This document shows positions 33,863-42,485 of a stretch of 64,000 nt of DNA, piece by piece; positions within the stretch are counted from its first letter, which is position 1; each line of letters starts with the position of its first letter. The stretch is from Chryseobacterium sp. GVT01B. Lineage in GTDB: Bacteria; Bacteroidota; Bacteroidia; Flavobacteriales; Weeksellaceae. Where the stretch lies: positions 620,001 through 684,000 of the forward strand of contig NZ_JAHXYI010000002.1 of the NCBI RefSeq assembly GCF_019970045.1, written 5' to 3'. The translations under genes were made by a program, and so were the position numbers. The notes below the pieces were generated by a model. It did not search any database. It was given only the letters and a program-made list of their open reading frames with translations, and was not told the origin of the DNA.

Positions 33863-33897
33863 GACCCTTGTCAAGGTTTAAAACCTTGACAAGGGTC
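33863..33897. repeat. 35-base perfect palindrome
   Basis: GACCCTTGTCAAGGTTT (33863-33879) and its exact inverse (33881-33897) are separated by one base. It lies between the ATPase terminator and the NTF2-like gene, and may be a dispersed REP-like unit or a terminator for the minus-strand gene. Confidence 0.75.
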
Positions 33898-33948
33898 AGG
33901 AATCAAAAAGTCTCATAAATTTGATTCTCAATAAGATTATTGTAAATT

Positions 33949-34356
33949 TTATACCATATTGTCATTTTTAAGTATAGCAGCGCCAAAAGGATTATCAACC
34001 AGCCACAGCCATTCCCCATTTTCATTCCTTTTCATAATGCACGAAGTATGACCAGTCATATGTATAGCATGTCCATCCGGAGCAATTCCCGTCATTTCCC
34101 ACTGATCAAGCCACATCGCAAGATCATTCACAACGGTCACATGGGGAACTTCTCCTTGAATATCCAGCTTTAATCTGCAGATCTCATTCATTGCCAGGTT
34201 TATTTGTTCAAGTCCTCTCAACTCTCTCCCATCTCTGTCAATGTAAACTGCTTCAGGATGAAAACAGCTTAATGCTCCTGCAGCATCTCCGTTTTTTATA
34301 CAGTGACGGAAATAGGCTACTGCTCCTACTTCCGTTTGTCTGTTAAAGTCCTCCAT
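33949..34356 (-). CDS. NTF2/SnoaL-like protein
   Basis: A 135-residue protein of the cone-shaped NTF2-like fold. It has AYFRHCIKNGDAAGALSCFHPEAVYIDRDG at the start and MTGHTSCIMKRNENGEWLWLVDNPF at the end. Members are ligand-binding proteins or small isomerases; here no catalytic set is clear. It starts 1 base before the end of the small membrane gene upstream, so the two are coupled. Confidence 0.85.
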   Translation of the reverse strand: MEDFNRQTEVGAVAYFRHCIKNGDAAGALSCFHPEAVYIDRDGRELRGLEQINLAMNEICRLKLDIQGEVPHVTVVNDLAMWLDQWEMTGIAPDGHAIHMTGHTSCIMKRNENGEWLWLVDNPFGAAILKNDNMV

Positions 34357-34357
34357 T

Positions 34358-34606
34358 TTATTTCAGATTTCTGGAGTTCAATTCTTCTTCTAACTGTTTC
34401 TTATTTTTATTCCAGCGGCTGGCAATAAAACCAGCAAAAAATAATGGCAAAACGGTCAGAAATCCGAAACCGCCAGTTATGGTGCTATAAATCGAAATAC
34501 CTACCATTACTCCCAGAAGTACAGCATTGAGAATGTTATTGGATTTGATTTCTTTTTTCTTTTCTAATAATTCATGGTCGGTTAATTGTGATAATTCTTT
34601 TTCCAT
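34358..34606 (-). CDS. 82-residue two-helix membrane protein
   Basis: Unrecognised small protein. It has a charged N-terminal helix (LSQLTDHELLEKKKEIK), membrane segments at about 26-46 and 47-64, and a basic C-terminal helix. The N-terminus is Lys/Glu-rich and likely cytoplasmic. It is first in a two-gene unit with the NTF2-like gene. Function unknown. Confidence 0.7.
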   Translation of the reverse strand: MEKELSQLTDHELLEKKKEIKSNNILNAVLLGVMVGISIYSTITGGFGFLTVLPLFFAGFIASRWNKNKKQLEEELNSRNLK

Positions 34607-34771
34607 GGTTTATTTCAAGTTTTTGGGTTGCTTTTTGTTTTTAAAGAGGTAAAAATTTGGGTTTCTAATTTATTTTTACCGAAAGCTAAAATACAATTTT
34701 GCTGAGATATTTTTTTATTTCTTTTATTTGTAATGTATTTCAGACTGTATATTTCTAAAAAAATAAAGCTT

Positions 34772-35596
34772 ATGGAAGACAACCTGAATTGTATTTACAG
34801 AGTCATCAATTTCATGGAAAAAAATTATGATCAGCCCGTCTCTGTAAAGGAACTGGAAGAAATCTCCAACTATTCTTACCGGAATATCCAGCGTATTTTT
34901 AAGTACAGCTGCGGAGAAACCATAGGCGCTTTCCAGCAAAGACTGAAGGTAGAAAATGCTTATAAGAGAATTCTTTATACCCAGGAAAATCTCACCACAA
35001 TTGCTATTGAAGTTGGATTTGCCAATATTGCTTCTTTTTCCAAGGCTTTTAAACAGCATTTCGGAATTTCTCCAAAAGCGGCAAGATTAGGTAAGGAACA
35101 GCTTCTTTGTGAAGATGAGATTATTCCGGTAACATCTGATGTATTACTGGAACCAGAAATTGTCTTTCTTAAACCAATGCAGGTATATTATCAAAGCATT
35201 AAAACCTATTATAACAATGAAGAAATTGAAGTATTGTGGGAAAACTTCATGCAAAACGGTTTTCCTGATTCCGGAACAGAATATTTTGGAGTTATAGCAG
35301 ACGAACCATTGATTAAAACAGAAATCAATTGCCGGTATGATGCATGTTCTTCTACACAGTCCATCAACAAAAAATTGCCTTCAAAATCAATATTCGGTGG
35401 TAAATATGCCCGCTTTACCCATACAGGCAGCTATGAAACGATAGATGAAACCTACACCAAAATCTACTCCCGCTGGATCTTTAATTCTGGTCTTGAATTT
35501 TCACACTTTCCTATCATAGAAAAATACGAAAGACATATTGAACAGGAAGATAATCAGGAAGAACAGCTGACCTATATTTTATTGCCTTTAAAATAA
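34772..35596 (+). CDS. AraC-type regulator with GyrI-like effector domain
   Basis: A 274-residue protein. An N-terminal AraC double HTH (about 1-105) has VKELEEISNYSYRNIQRIFK and TTIAIEVGFANIASFSKAFKQHFG. A C-terminal GyrI-like (SOUL/BmrR-type) small-molecule-binding domain follows from about 115. Such proteins, like Rob/TipA relatives, respond to drugs or metabolites. I start at ATG 34772 (MEDNLN). The longer frame to 34733 adds an unlikely leader. Confidence 0.88.
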   Translation: MEDNLNCIYRVINFMEKNYDQPVSVKELEEISNYSYRNIQRIFKYSCGETIGAFQQRLKVENAYKRILYTQENLTTIAIEVGFANIASFSKAFKQHFGISPKAARLGKEQLLCEDEIIPVTSDVLLEPEIVFLKPMQVYYQSIKTYYNNEEIEVLWENFMQNGFPDSGTEYFGVIADEPLIKTEINCRYDACSSTQSINKKLPSKSIFGGKYARFTHTGSYETIDETYTKIYSRWIFNSGLEFSHFPIIEKYERHIEQEDNQEEQLTYILLPLK

Positions 35597-35665
35597 ATTG
35601 TCAATTTGGGACAAGTTTTCACATTTTTATCGATCTAATTTTGCCCTGTTAAAAATAGATCAATT

Positions 35666-36787
35666 ATGCAAAAAAAGAAAATCATGTTCCTGTTATTACC
35701 CGCTCTTTTACTGTCCTGTTCTCAGTCAGATCCGGTAGAAACTCCGGATGCAGCAAATACCGGAACTGTAGTTTACAAAATGCCGGAAGAATCGGCACCA
35801 CACGAAGGAACCTGGCTTCAATGGCCCCATCAGTATCAGTATGGAACAACTTACCGCAACCGATTGGATGCAACCTGGGTAGCCATGACCAGAGAACTGG
35901 TACAGAGCGAAAAAGTTCATATCATTGCTTATGACGGTATAGAAAAAGCTCGTATTACAGGGTTATTAAACAGTGCCGGAGTTCCCCTTACCAACATCAA
36001 TTTCAAACTTTATCAGACAGATGATTTCTGGGTTAGAGATAACGGCCCTATTTATGTAAAGGATCAGAATGGCCAGTTATTCATTCAGGACTGGGGATTT
36101 AACGGCTGGGGTAACAAAGCCGATTACAGCAGATGTAATGCAATTCCTTCTAAAATAGCTGCAGACACCAATATACCTAAGATCAACCTCAATTCAGTGA
36201 TGGTCAATGAAGGTGGAAGTGTGGAAATTGACGGAAACGGAGTATTGATGGCTTGTAAAAGTTCCATCCTTAATAACAACAGAAATCCGGGGATGACACA
36301 GCAGCAGGCAGAAGCTATATTTACCAAAAATTTAGGAGTAACAAAATTTATCTGGCTGAATGGAAAAGCAGGCCTTGATATCACCGATATGCACATTGAC
36401 GGTTTTGCCCGATTCGCAAATTCTTCTACTATTATCACCATGAATCCTGATGATCTTTACTACTGGCAGGTTCCAGACGGTGACATTGATAAATTATATG
36501 ATGCTACTACAAAAAATGGATCTCCTTACCAATTCGTAAAAGTTCCATTAACCAGAAATGACGTAATAACCACCTACGGAAAAAATGTAGGACGTGCTTC
36601 TTACATCAATTATTATATTGCTAACAACCGTGTATTGGTACCTAATTATAATGATCCGAATGATGCCGTTGCCAATAATATTATCCAACAGCTTTATCCC
36701 GGTAAGCAGGTTGTTGGAATAGACTGCCGTAACTTATTTGCCAATGGCGGAATGGTACACTGTGTAACGCAGCAGCAGCCACAGTAA
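35666..36787 (+). CDS. exported agmatine/peptidyl-arginine deiminase family lipoprotein
   Basis: A 373-residue enzyme of the agmatine deiminase (PAD_porph) fold. The lipobox LLSC places it on the envelope, unlike cytosolic AguA. Active-site landmarks are DDFWVRDNGP, VNEGGSVEIDGNG, DMHIDGFARF and the nucleophile Cys in GGMVHCVTQQ. It would hydrolyse an amidine such as agmatine to give ammonia, or act on peptidyl arginine. The substrate is not proven. Confidence 0.88.
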   Translation: MQKKKIMFLLLPALLLSCSQSDPVETPDAANTGTVVYKMPEESAPHEGTWLQWPHQYQYGTTYRNRLDATWVAMTRELVQSEKVHIIAYDGIEKARITGLLNSAGVPLTNINFKLYQTDDFWVRDNGPIYVKDQNGQLFIQDWGFNGWGNKADYSRCNAIPSKIAADTNIPKINLNSVMVNEGGSVEIDGNGVLMACKSSILNNNRNPGMTQQQAEAIFTKNLGVTKFIWLNGKAGLDITDMHIDGFARFANSSTIITMNPDDLYYWQVPDGDIDKLYDATTKNGSPYQFVKVPLTRNDVITTYGKNVGRASYINYYIANNRVLVPNYNDPNDAVANNIIQQLYPGKQVVGIDCRNLFANGGMVHCVTQQQPQ

Positions 36788-36803
36788 AACGATATTCCCA
36801 ACA

Positions 36804-36838
36804 CATAAAGTCTGCCGATTATTTCTGTGGGCTTTATG
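36804..36838 (+). terminator. probable terminator after deiminase gene
   Basis: ATAAAG..TGCC can pair imperfectly with GGGCTTTAT (about 36830-36838) around an AT-rich loop. T-rich sequence is limited. Confidence 0.4.
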
Positions 36839-36939
36839 CATTTAAAATACAAAGTATTGTTTAGTCAGATTTTTAAATACTTAATCTGATTCAATCCTAT
36901 TTGTTACTGTTCTTGAAAGGCTGTCGAAAAAAAATAGCG

Positions 36940-36947
36940 TAAATTTG
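36940..36947 (+). promoter_or_regulatory. -7 box of the cyclic-phosphodiesterase gene
   Basis: TAAATTTG matches TAnnTTTG, with a possible upstream TTG near 36913. It lies 42 bases before the start codon at 36989. Confidence 0.4.
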
Positions 36948-36988
36948 CCCTGTCCATCTTGTAAAGGATGATTTCCAGTTTAAATATT

Positions 36989-37933
36989 ATGAAAAAAACC
37001 GCAGTTTCTTTATTGGCACTTCTTCTGAATATTGTTTGCCACGCACAGAATTTTGATGTTATTCCCTTAGGGATCTATGGTGGAGAGCAGGAAGACAATT
37101 TATCTGCCTATCTGGTAGGTGCTCCGAAAGACAATGCATTTCTTTGCCTTGATGCAGGTACTGTAAATGCAGGAATACGAAAAGCCATTCAACTGAAAAG
37201 CCTTGACGGATCCGCAGAAACGGTTCTGAAAGATCAGATAAAAGGATATTTTGTATCTCATGGGCATTTGGATCATTTATCAGGGTTGATCATCAACTCT
37301 CCGGCAGATTCCAAAAAGGATATTTTTGCTATTGCTCCGGTAATTCAGATTTTGCAAAATCATTATTTTATCACGGATACCTGGATTAATTTTGCCGATC
37401 AGGGCCAAAAACCAATCCTTGGAAAATACCATTATAACGAACTTCAGGAAGGAACTGAAACCCCGGCACCCAAAACACCATTTTTCATAACCGGATATGA
37501 ACTGAGCCATGTAAATCCATATAAAAGCAGCGCCGCATTGGTAAGAAGAGATAGTCACTATCTGCTTTATCTGGGTGATACAGGTGCTGACCGTATAGAA
37601 AAATCTGACCGTCTTGATAACCTTTGGAACACTATAACTCCACTTGTTAAAAAAAGGCAGTTAAACACTATATTAATTGAGGTTTCTTTTCCAAACAGCC
37701 AGCCTGAACATCTGCTGTTCGGACACCTTACTCCTAATCTTCTGATTGAAGAGCTAAGCAAGCTGAAAGAAAAGACCGGACAAAGCAGCCTTGAGGGACT
37801 TAACATTGTAGTTACTCATAGAAAACCTACAGGTGATAATCCCGAATTGATTAAAAAAGAGCTGTTGAAAGACAATCCTCTGAAAGTAAATTATATTTTC
37901 CCGGAACAAGGTAAAAAGATCAGTTTACCATAA
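36989..37933 (+). CDS. exported class II cyclic-nucleotide phosphodiesterase-like MBL protein
   Basis: A 314-residue metallo-beta-lactamase-fold protein. A signal peptide (cleavage near CHAQ) is followed by metal motif SHGHLDHLSG, then LYLGDTGADR and LIEVSFPNSQPEHLLFGHLTP, typical of class II cAMP phosphodiesterases (CpdP/PDE1 type). It would hydrolyse a cyclic nucleotide in the periplasm. I start at ATG 36989 (MKKTAV). The upstream in-frame ATG at 36968 would spoil the signal peptide. Confidence 0.87.
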   Translation: MKKTAVSLLALLLNIVCHAQNFDVIPLGIYGGEQEDNLSAYLVGAPKDNAFLCLDAGTVNAGIRKAIQLKSLDGSAETVLKDQIKGYFVSHGHLDHLSGLIINSPADSKKDIFAIAPVIQILQNHYFITDTWINFADQGQKPILGKYHYNELQEGTETPAPKTPFFITGYELSHVNPYKSSAALVRRDSHYLLYLGDTGADRIEKSDRLDNLWNTITPLVKKRQLNTILIEVSFPNSQPEHLLFGHLTPNLLIEELSKLKEKTGQSSLEGLNIVVTHRKPTGDNPELIKKELLKDNPLKVNYIFPEQGKKISLP

Positions 37934-37942
37934 AAATAAATC

Positions 37943-37976
37943 AAAAGATGAAGCGTATTTCTGCTTCATCTTTTTT
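37943..37976 (+). terminator. terminator before the ars operon
   Basis: AAAAGATGAAGC (37943-37954) pairs with GCTTCATCTTTT (from 37963), followed by a T-run. Confidence 0.85.
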
Positions 37977-38083
37977 ATTTTCGACATTACCAATCATTAA
38001 ATAAATTTAAATATCTAAAAATCAATTATTTAAAATAAAATCATTGAAATTAATTAAATTTTTTATGTTTATATCAGTTTAAC

Positions 38084-38099
38084 ATCGTAATATTGCGAT
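38084..38099 (+). promoter_or_regulatory. ArsR-type operator 1
   Basis: ATCGTAATATTGCGAT is a near-perfect palindrome (ATCG-AATATT-CGAT core), 14 bases before the arsR start. A near-identical copy lies at 38466, in front of the next gene of the operon. Confidence 0.7.
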
Positions 38100-38113
38100 A
38101 TAAAAATAAAACA

Positions 38114-38443
38114 ATGGGAGTTACTAAAACCGAAATCTATACTGAAGAACAAAATAAACTGGCTTCTCTTCTTAAAGTTTTGGGACATCCGGCAAGAATA
38201 GCCATTTTACAGTATATCATCAATCAAAAAGCATGCATCTGCAATGATCTTGTTGAAGAACTGGGATTGGCTCAGGCTACCATTTCGCAGCATTTAAAAG
38301 AACTTAAGAATATTGGAATCATCAAAGGTTCAATTGAAGGAAAATCTGTATGCTACTGTATTAATGAAAGCACCTGGAAACAATTTCAAAACGAGTTTAA
38401 CCTGTTTTTTAATCAGGATGTCACAATAAAACAATGCTGTTAA
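38114..38443 (+). CDS. arsR: ArsR-family metalloregulator
   Basis: A 109-residue winged-helix repressor. The DNA-binding region is LLKVLGHPARIAILQYII and LAQATISQHLKELKNIG. A cysteine pair in KACICNDL matches the ArsR As(III)-binding loop, and the C-terminus ends QCC. It should release DNA on binding arsenite. I start at ATG 38114. The longer frame to 38093 would include the operator. It leads the arsR-DUF6428-arsC-ACR3 group. Confidence 0.93.
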   Translation: MGVTKTEIYTEEQNKLASLLKVLGHPARIAILQYIINQKACICNDLVEELGLAQATISQHLKELKNIGIIKGSIEGKSVCYCINESTWKQFQNEFNLFFNQDVTIKQCC

Positions 38444-38465
38444 GGCATTTTTTTTGAAAACAAAC

Positions 38466-38481
38466 ATCGTAATATTGCAAT
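38466..38481 (+). promoter_or_regulatory. ArsR-type operator 2
   Basis: ATCGTAATATTGCAAT differs from operator 1 by one base and sits 24 bases before the DUF6428 start, between arsR and the structural genes. ArsR probably controls both. Confidence 0.65.
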
Positions 38482-38505
38482 ATAACATTAAATAAATTTA
38501 GTCTA

Positions 38506-38979
38506 ATGAAACTAACAGAAATCAAAGAAATTCTTCCGACACTAGAAAATGTAGAATTTCAATTGGAAAACGGCACTTTTGTTCCTGAACATTTCCATGT
38601 AACAGAAGTGGGACAAATTGTAAAAAAATTCATTGATTGCGGTGGCGTAATCCGACATGAGAAAGCAGTGAACTTCCAGCTATGGAATGCTGATGATTAT
38701 GAACACCGCCTGAAACCGGGGAAACTGCTTCACATTATTCAACTTTCTGAAGAGAAACTTGGAATAGAAGATTCAGAAATTGAAGTAGAATATCAGGGAG
38801 AGACCATCGGTAAATATGATCTTGAATTTAACGGTAGAAATTTCGTCCTGAAAAATAAGACAACGGCCTGTCTTGCCCAGGAAGCCTGTGGAATTCCTTC
38901 CGAAAAACAAAAGAAAAATCTTTCTGAATTATCTGTAAAACCAGCATCAGCCTGCACTCCGGGATCAGGATGCTGCTAA
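38506..38979 (+). CDS. DUF6428 protein with cysteine-rich tail
   Basis: A 157-residue protein of a family found between arsR and arsC in Bacteroidetes. The body has VPEHFHVTEVGQIVKKFIDCGG and FQLWNADDYEHRLKPGK. Its C-terminus gains cysteines (ACLAQEACG, then SACTPGSGCC) that could bind As(III) or act as a thiol reductant. A metallochaperone role is inferred. No biochemical function is known to me. It is 19 bases before arsC. Confidence 0.82.
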   Translation: MKLTEIKEILPTLENVEFQLENGTFVPEHFHVTEVGQIVKKFIDCGGVIRHEKAVNFQLWNADDYEHRLKPGKLLHIIQLSEEKLGIEDSEIEVEYQGETIGKYDLEFNGRNFVLKNKTTACLAQEACGIPSEKQKKNLSELSVKPASACTPGSGCC

Positions 38980-38998
38980 TTAATTTTATTAAAATCTC

Positions 38999-39610
38999 AT
39001 GTATCAAGAATTATTAAATACGGTTCAATCTCTGAAATGGGAAAATATAGATACCGATAGAAAAGAGGTTCTGACATCATTAATCAGTTTCATCCAGCAA
39101 AAAGTAAATGATGGAGAAGAAATCAATCTGAATTTTATCTGCACCCACAATTCACGCCGCAGTCATCTGGCTCAGATTTGGGCACAGGCAGCCGCTACCT
39201 TCTTTACGATTCCGGGGGTTCATTGCTATTCAGGTGGCACGGAAACAACAGCATTATTCCCCAAGATAGCAGAAACTTTAACTGAACAGGGTTTTACAGT
39301 CTTTCATATTGCAGAAACAGAAAATCCGGTATATGCTATCAAATATAATGATAATGGCCTGCCTGTTATGGGCTTTTCCAAAAAATATGACAGTCCGTTC
39401 AACCCTGTTTCAGGTTTTGCAGCAATTATGACCTGTTCGCAGGCAGATGGCGGATGCCCGTTTATCCCAGGTGCGGAAAAAAGAATTCCGATTACGTTTG
39501 AAGATCCTAAAATTTCAGACAATACTCCGGAACAAACAGCAGTATATAGAGAAAGAAGCTTACAAATTGCAGAAGAAATGTTCTATGTTTTTTCTAAAAT
39601 CAAACGATAA
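38999..39610 (+). CDS. arsC: arsenate reductase of the low-molecular-weight phosphatase type
   Basis: A 203-residue reductase or phosphatase with P-loop CTHNSRRS (Cys-x5-Arg-Ser). A 45-residue N-terminal helical extension and a C-terminal [12 protein letters not shown] cysteine pair suggest thioredoxin- or glutathione-coupled disulfide relay. It converts arsenate to arsenite for export by the next gene, which starts 2 bases after its stop. Confidence 0.9.
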   Translation: MYQELLNTVQSLKWENIDTDRKEVLTSLISFIQQKVNDGEEINLNFICTHNSRRSHLAQIWAQAAATFFTIPGVHCYSGGTETTALFPKIAETLTEQGFTVFHIAETENPVYAIKYNDNGLPVMGFSKKYDSPFNPVSGFAAIMTCSQADGGCPFIPGAEKRIPITFEDPKISDNTPEQTAVYRERSLQIAEEMFYVFSKIKR

Positions 39611-39612
39611 TC

Positions 39613-40647
39613 ATGCAGCCCAGATTAAAATTTCTTGACCGCTATCTTACTTTATGGATCTTCCTGGCCATGGGTATAGGTATTGCTTTGGGACACTTTT
39701 TCCCGGCTATTCCTACCCTTATCAATTCGCAGTCTATAGGGACTACTAATATTCCATTGGCAATTGGACTCATCCTTATGATGTATCCTCCATTGGCAAA
39801 GGTTGATTACTTTCTTTTACCATTGGTATTTAAAGATAAAAAAGCCATCGGTGTTTCTTTATTTCTCAACTGGATCATCGGTCCGCTCCTGATGTTCGGT
39901 CTCGCAATCCTCTTTTTAAGGAATGAACCTGATTATATGGCAGGTCTGATTCTTATCGGACTGGCAAGATGTATTGCTATGGTCATCGTATGGAATGATC
40001 TGGCCAAAGGAAACCGGGAATATGCAGCCCTGCTGGTTGCTTTAAACAGTATTTTTCAGGTGTTTACTTATAGTTTCATGGTTTGGCTGTTTATCAATGT
40101 ACTTCCCAATCAACTGGGGCTGGCCAGTTTTAATGTAAATGTTTCTATGAAAGATATTACAGAAAGTGTACTGATTTATCTGGGAATTCCTTTCCTGGCA
40201 GGTTTTCTCAGCCGTTATTTTCTGATACAATCTAAAGGTAAAGAATGGTACAACAGAAAATTTGTACCCCAAATATCACCTGTTACACTATATGCCTTAT
40301 TATTCACAATTGTACTGATGTTTAGCTTAAAAGGCTCCCAAATAGTGGAATTACCCATGGATGTCGTTAAGGTAGCAATACCACTGATCATCTATTTTAT
40401 TCTTATGTTTTTCGTGAGCTTCATGATCAATAAAGCATTAAAAATTCCATATGATAAAAATGCTTCTATAGCCTTTACAGCTACCGGAAACAATTTTGAA
40501 CTGGCAATTGCAGTGGCTATTTCAGTATTTGGAATTCATTCACCACAAGCATTTGTAGGCGTGATTGGACCATTGGTAGAAGTTCCGGTATTAATACTTC
40601 TTGTGAAGGCAGGGTTATTATTGAAAAGGAAATGGTATCATGAATAA
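39613..40647 (+). CDS. arsB: ACR3-family arsenite efflux transporter
   Basis: A 344-residue inner-membrane carrier with ten predicted helices. The key Cys is in [12 protein letters not shown] (helix 4) and the conserved Glu is in [20 protein letters not shown] (helix 9). It exports arsenite made by ArsC. It is the last gene of the ars operon, with a strong hairpin 100 bases downstream. Confidence 0.95.
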   Translation: MQPRLKFLDRYLTLWIFLAMGIGIALGHFFPAIPTLINSQSIGTTNIPLAIGLILMMYPPLAKVDYFLLPLVFKDKKAIGVSLFLNWIIGPLLMFGLAILFLRNEPDYMAGLILIGLARCIAMVIVWNDLAKGNREYAALLVALNSIFQVFTYSFMVWLFINVLPNQLGLASFNVNVSMKDITESVLIYLGIPFLAGFLSRYFLIQSKGKEWYNRKFVPQISPVTLYALLFTIVLMFSLKGSQIVELPMDVVKVAIPLIIYFILMFFVSFMINKALKIPYDKNASIAFTATGNNFELAIAVAISVFGIHSPQAFVGVIGPLVEVPVLILLVKAGLLLKRKWYHE

Positions 40648-40746
40648 TCCAATAAACTGGAAAAAAAATATCACAGGAATAATACTTTTTCTTCTAAAAT
40701 CAGCACAATTTAATATTAAAATTTATCTTGTGAGATATACCACAAT

Positions 40747-40780
40747 AAACAGCCTTGAATCATGTGATTCAAGGCTGTTT
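40747..40780 (+). terminator. strong terminator after ACR3
   Basis: AAACAGCCTTGAATCA pairs exactly with TGATTCAAGGCTGTTT over 16 base pairs. It is followed immediately by GCGGAGATTGAGG, resembling the tRNA-like tag at 43927. Confidence 0.85.
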
Positions 40781-40793
40781 GCGGAGATTGAGG
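40781..40793. other. att-like tRNA-end motif 1
   Basis: GCGGAGATTGAGG follows directly on a hairpin. It matches GCGGAGAGTGAGG at 43927 in 11 of 13 positions. Confidence 0.4.
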
Positions 40794-40870
40794 ACTTATG
40801 TAATTAAACACTTAATATCATTTTAAACGTTTACAGATTAAATGTTTAGGTTTAAAAATTTCAATTCTCT

Positions 40871-41695
40871 TTATTCCAATTCAATAGGATTATATCCTTT
40901 TTTTCCTGTTTCATTTATTTTTGGCCTGTTGTGGCCATCTGAAAATACAGTGCCCATTTTTTCTAATTCATATTTAATATTCTCTCTGAAATTTGCTGTT
41001 GCCTGGACCAGTTCTTTTTTTGTAACTAACTTAGCATTCTGATAATGCCTTTTATTTATTGTTATTATTTTTCCTTTCAACCTGGAGCTTGGTACAGCTT
41101 TTACCAATTCAAAATCATAATCACCAGTTTTATCTGTTACTTTAACAATTAACCCCGGCAGACCACTAAATTTGTATGGTCCATATGGAAAAGGAATCTC
41201 AGTTGAGTACCAGGCGGTCCAGTCTCTTCCCTTATAATGAACCTCTGCTTTTTTACAATTAATCGAATTAATTACTTTTGTTTCATCAATGAGCCTCCAA
41301 TCATGAATTACAGGGCTATTATATGATAGAAGAGCAGTTCCTACTGACTCGTAATATTGTGAATTATCATTTGTTTGGATAATTAAAAATTTAAATTTTG
41401 ATGATGGTAACCCTCTCATATCAATATTGAAATTACTCCTATTCTTATTATACTGCTCCATGAAAAGAGAGTCAAATTTTATTCTGTTTTCACTAATAAA
41501 AAAAGCACGTTTATCACTTATTTGCATGGTAAAAATTTCCTTATAAATATTATCTGGATTTAGAATATTAGGTTTGTACTGAAGTAAATAAGTAAACTCT
41601 CCTCGTAACGAATCACTGGCAGCTGTTTGTGAAAATGAAATAGAGAAAAAACATAAAAATAAAATTGTTAAAATTTGTTTTTTTGTGAAATTCAT
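40871..41695 (-). CDS. GLPGLI-family exported protein
   Basis: A 274-residue protein with a signal peptide (cleavage near FSQTAA) and the family signature KFSGLPGLIVKV. A pattern of beta-strands with Tyr/Trp (RDWTAWYSTEIPFPYGPYKFSG) is typical of the family. Its function is unknown. GLPGLI proteins are frequent in Flavobacteria, often beside small exported peptides. I start at ATG 41695; the longer frame to 41806 lacks a signal. A cysteine peptide gene lies 136 bases upstream. Confidence 0.85.
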   Translation of the reverse strand: MNFTKKQILTILFLCFFSISFSQTAASDSLRGEFTYLLQYKPNILNPDNIYKEIFTMQISDKRAFFISENRIKFDSLFMEQYNKNRSNFNIDMRGLPSSKFKFLIIQTNDNSQYYESVGTALLSYNSPVIHDWRLIDETKVINSINCKKAEVHYKGRDWTAWYSTEIPFPYGPYKFSGLPGLIVKVTDKTGDYDFELVKAVPSSRLKGKIITINKRHYQNAKLVTKKELVQATANFRENIKYELEKMGTVFSDGHNRPKINETGKKGYNPIELE

Positions 41696-41831
41696 TATTG
41701 TTTTTTTATAAAATAACAAATCGTTCAAACAAAAAATATTATTTGAACGATTTTTTTGTTGATTAATATAATAGCCACAACTTCTTTCTTGTTGAATCTG
41801 AAGCAATAATTAAGTTATGATACTCTTAAGT

Positions 41832-42077
41832 TTATAGTTGACAATAATTATCTTGAATTTTTTCTGCCCATTCTATCCATTGGCCAGCACTCCAATCCTG
41901 GCAAGTATACGCAGATGTACAACTTGCCTGAAAAGTTCCACATTGCATTTGGGTCTTTTTCTTAGCTTTTTTAATAGTTTTAGTTTCTTTTGCTTTAGAG
42001 TTTACTTTCTCCACATTTTCTTTTGCACTTGCAAAACCTGCCATGCCAACCATAGCAACAAATAATAGCTTTTCCGT
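41832..42077 (-). CDS. exported cysteine-containing peptide with non-standard start codon
   Basis: The best frame is 81 codons. A signal peptide (EKLLFVAMVGMAGFASAKE) opens at an ACG codon (42077-42075). The first ATG (42053) falls inside the signal peptide's hydrophobic core. The mature part is Lys/Thr-rich (KAKETKTIKKAKKK) followed by four cysteines in MQCGTFQASCTSAYTCQDW and NYCQL. ACG may be a mutated ATG or a genuine weak start; no in-frame ATG exists before the upstream TAA. Function unknown. Confidence 0.55.
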   Translation of the reverse strand, partial: TEKLLFVAMVGMAGFASAKENVEKVNSKAKETKTIKKAKKKTQMQCGTFQASCTSAYTCQDWSAGQWIEWAEKIQDNYCQL

Positions 42078-42485
42078 GATTGTAATAAATTAAATTAATA
42101 GTGTTTTTATTATCGATACAAAGTCAAAATTATAAATAAATTGAATAATATTAAAATAAATAGCAAAATAAATGCAAATATGTCTTTTTTAACAAATTTA
42201 ATATTTTCATAAAATAACTAACTTTTATATTCTTAATTCTAAAAATGTAAAATTTAGGTTTCTTTGTTTATCATTTTTCAGACTAATTATTAAAATATTT
42301 TTTTTGATATTTTTAAAACTTGATTTAAAAATTTGATTTAGAAAGAACTTTAAAGTCCTTCAAGACAATTAATATCACTTTGTAAATTTTAAATACCATT
42401 TATAAATCCAAATTTTAGTTTCAATATTCAGGATTGGATTCATTAAAAACATTATAGTTACATTTGCACTACTTATCGCAAAACC
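42078..42485. other. 408-base AT-rich gap
   Basis: Very AT-rich sequence between the cysteine peptide and the serine hydrolase. I find no repeat, RNA or reading frame worth annotating. The promoter for the hydrolase is not clear, though a TACATTTG box is at about 42459-42466. Confidence 0.35.
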
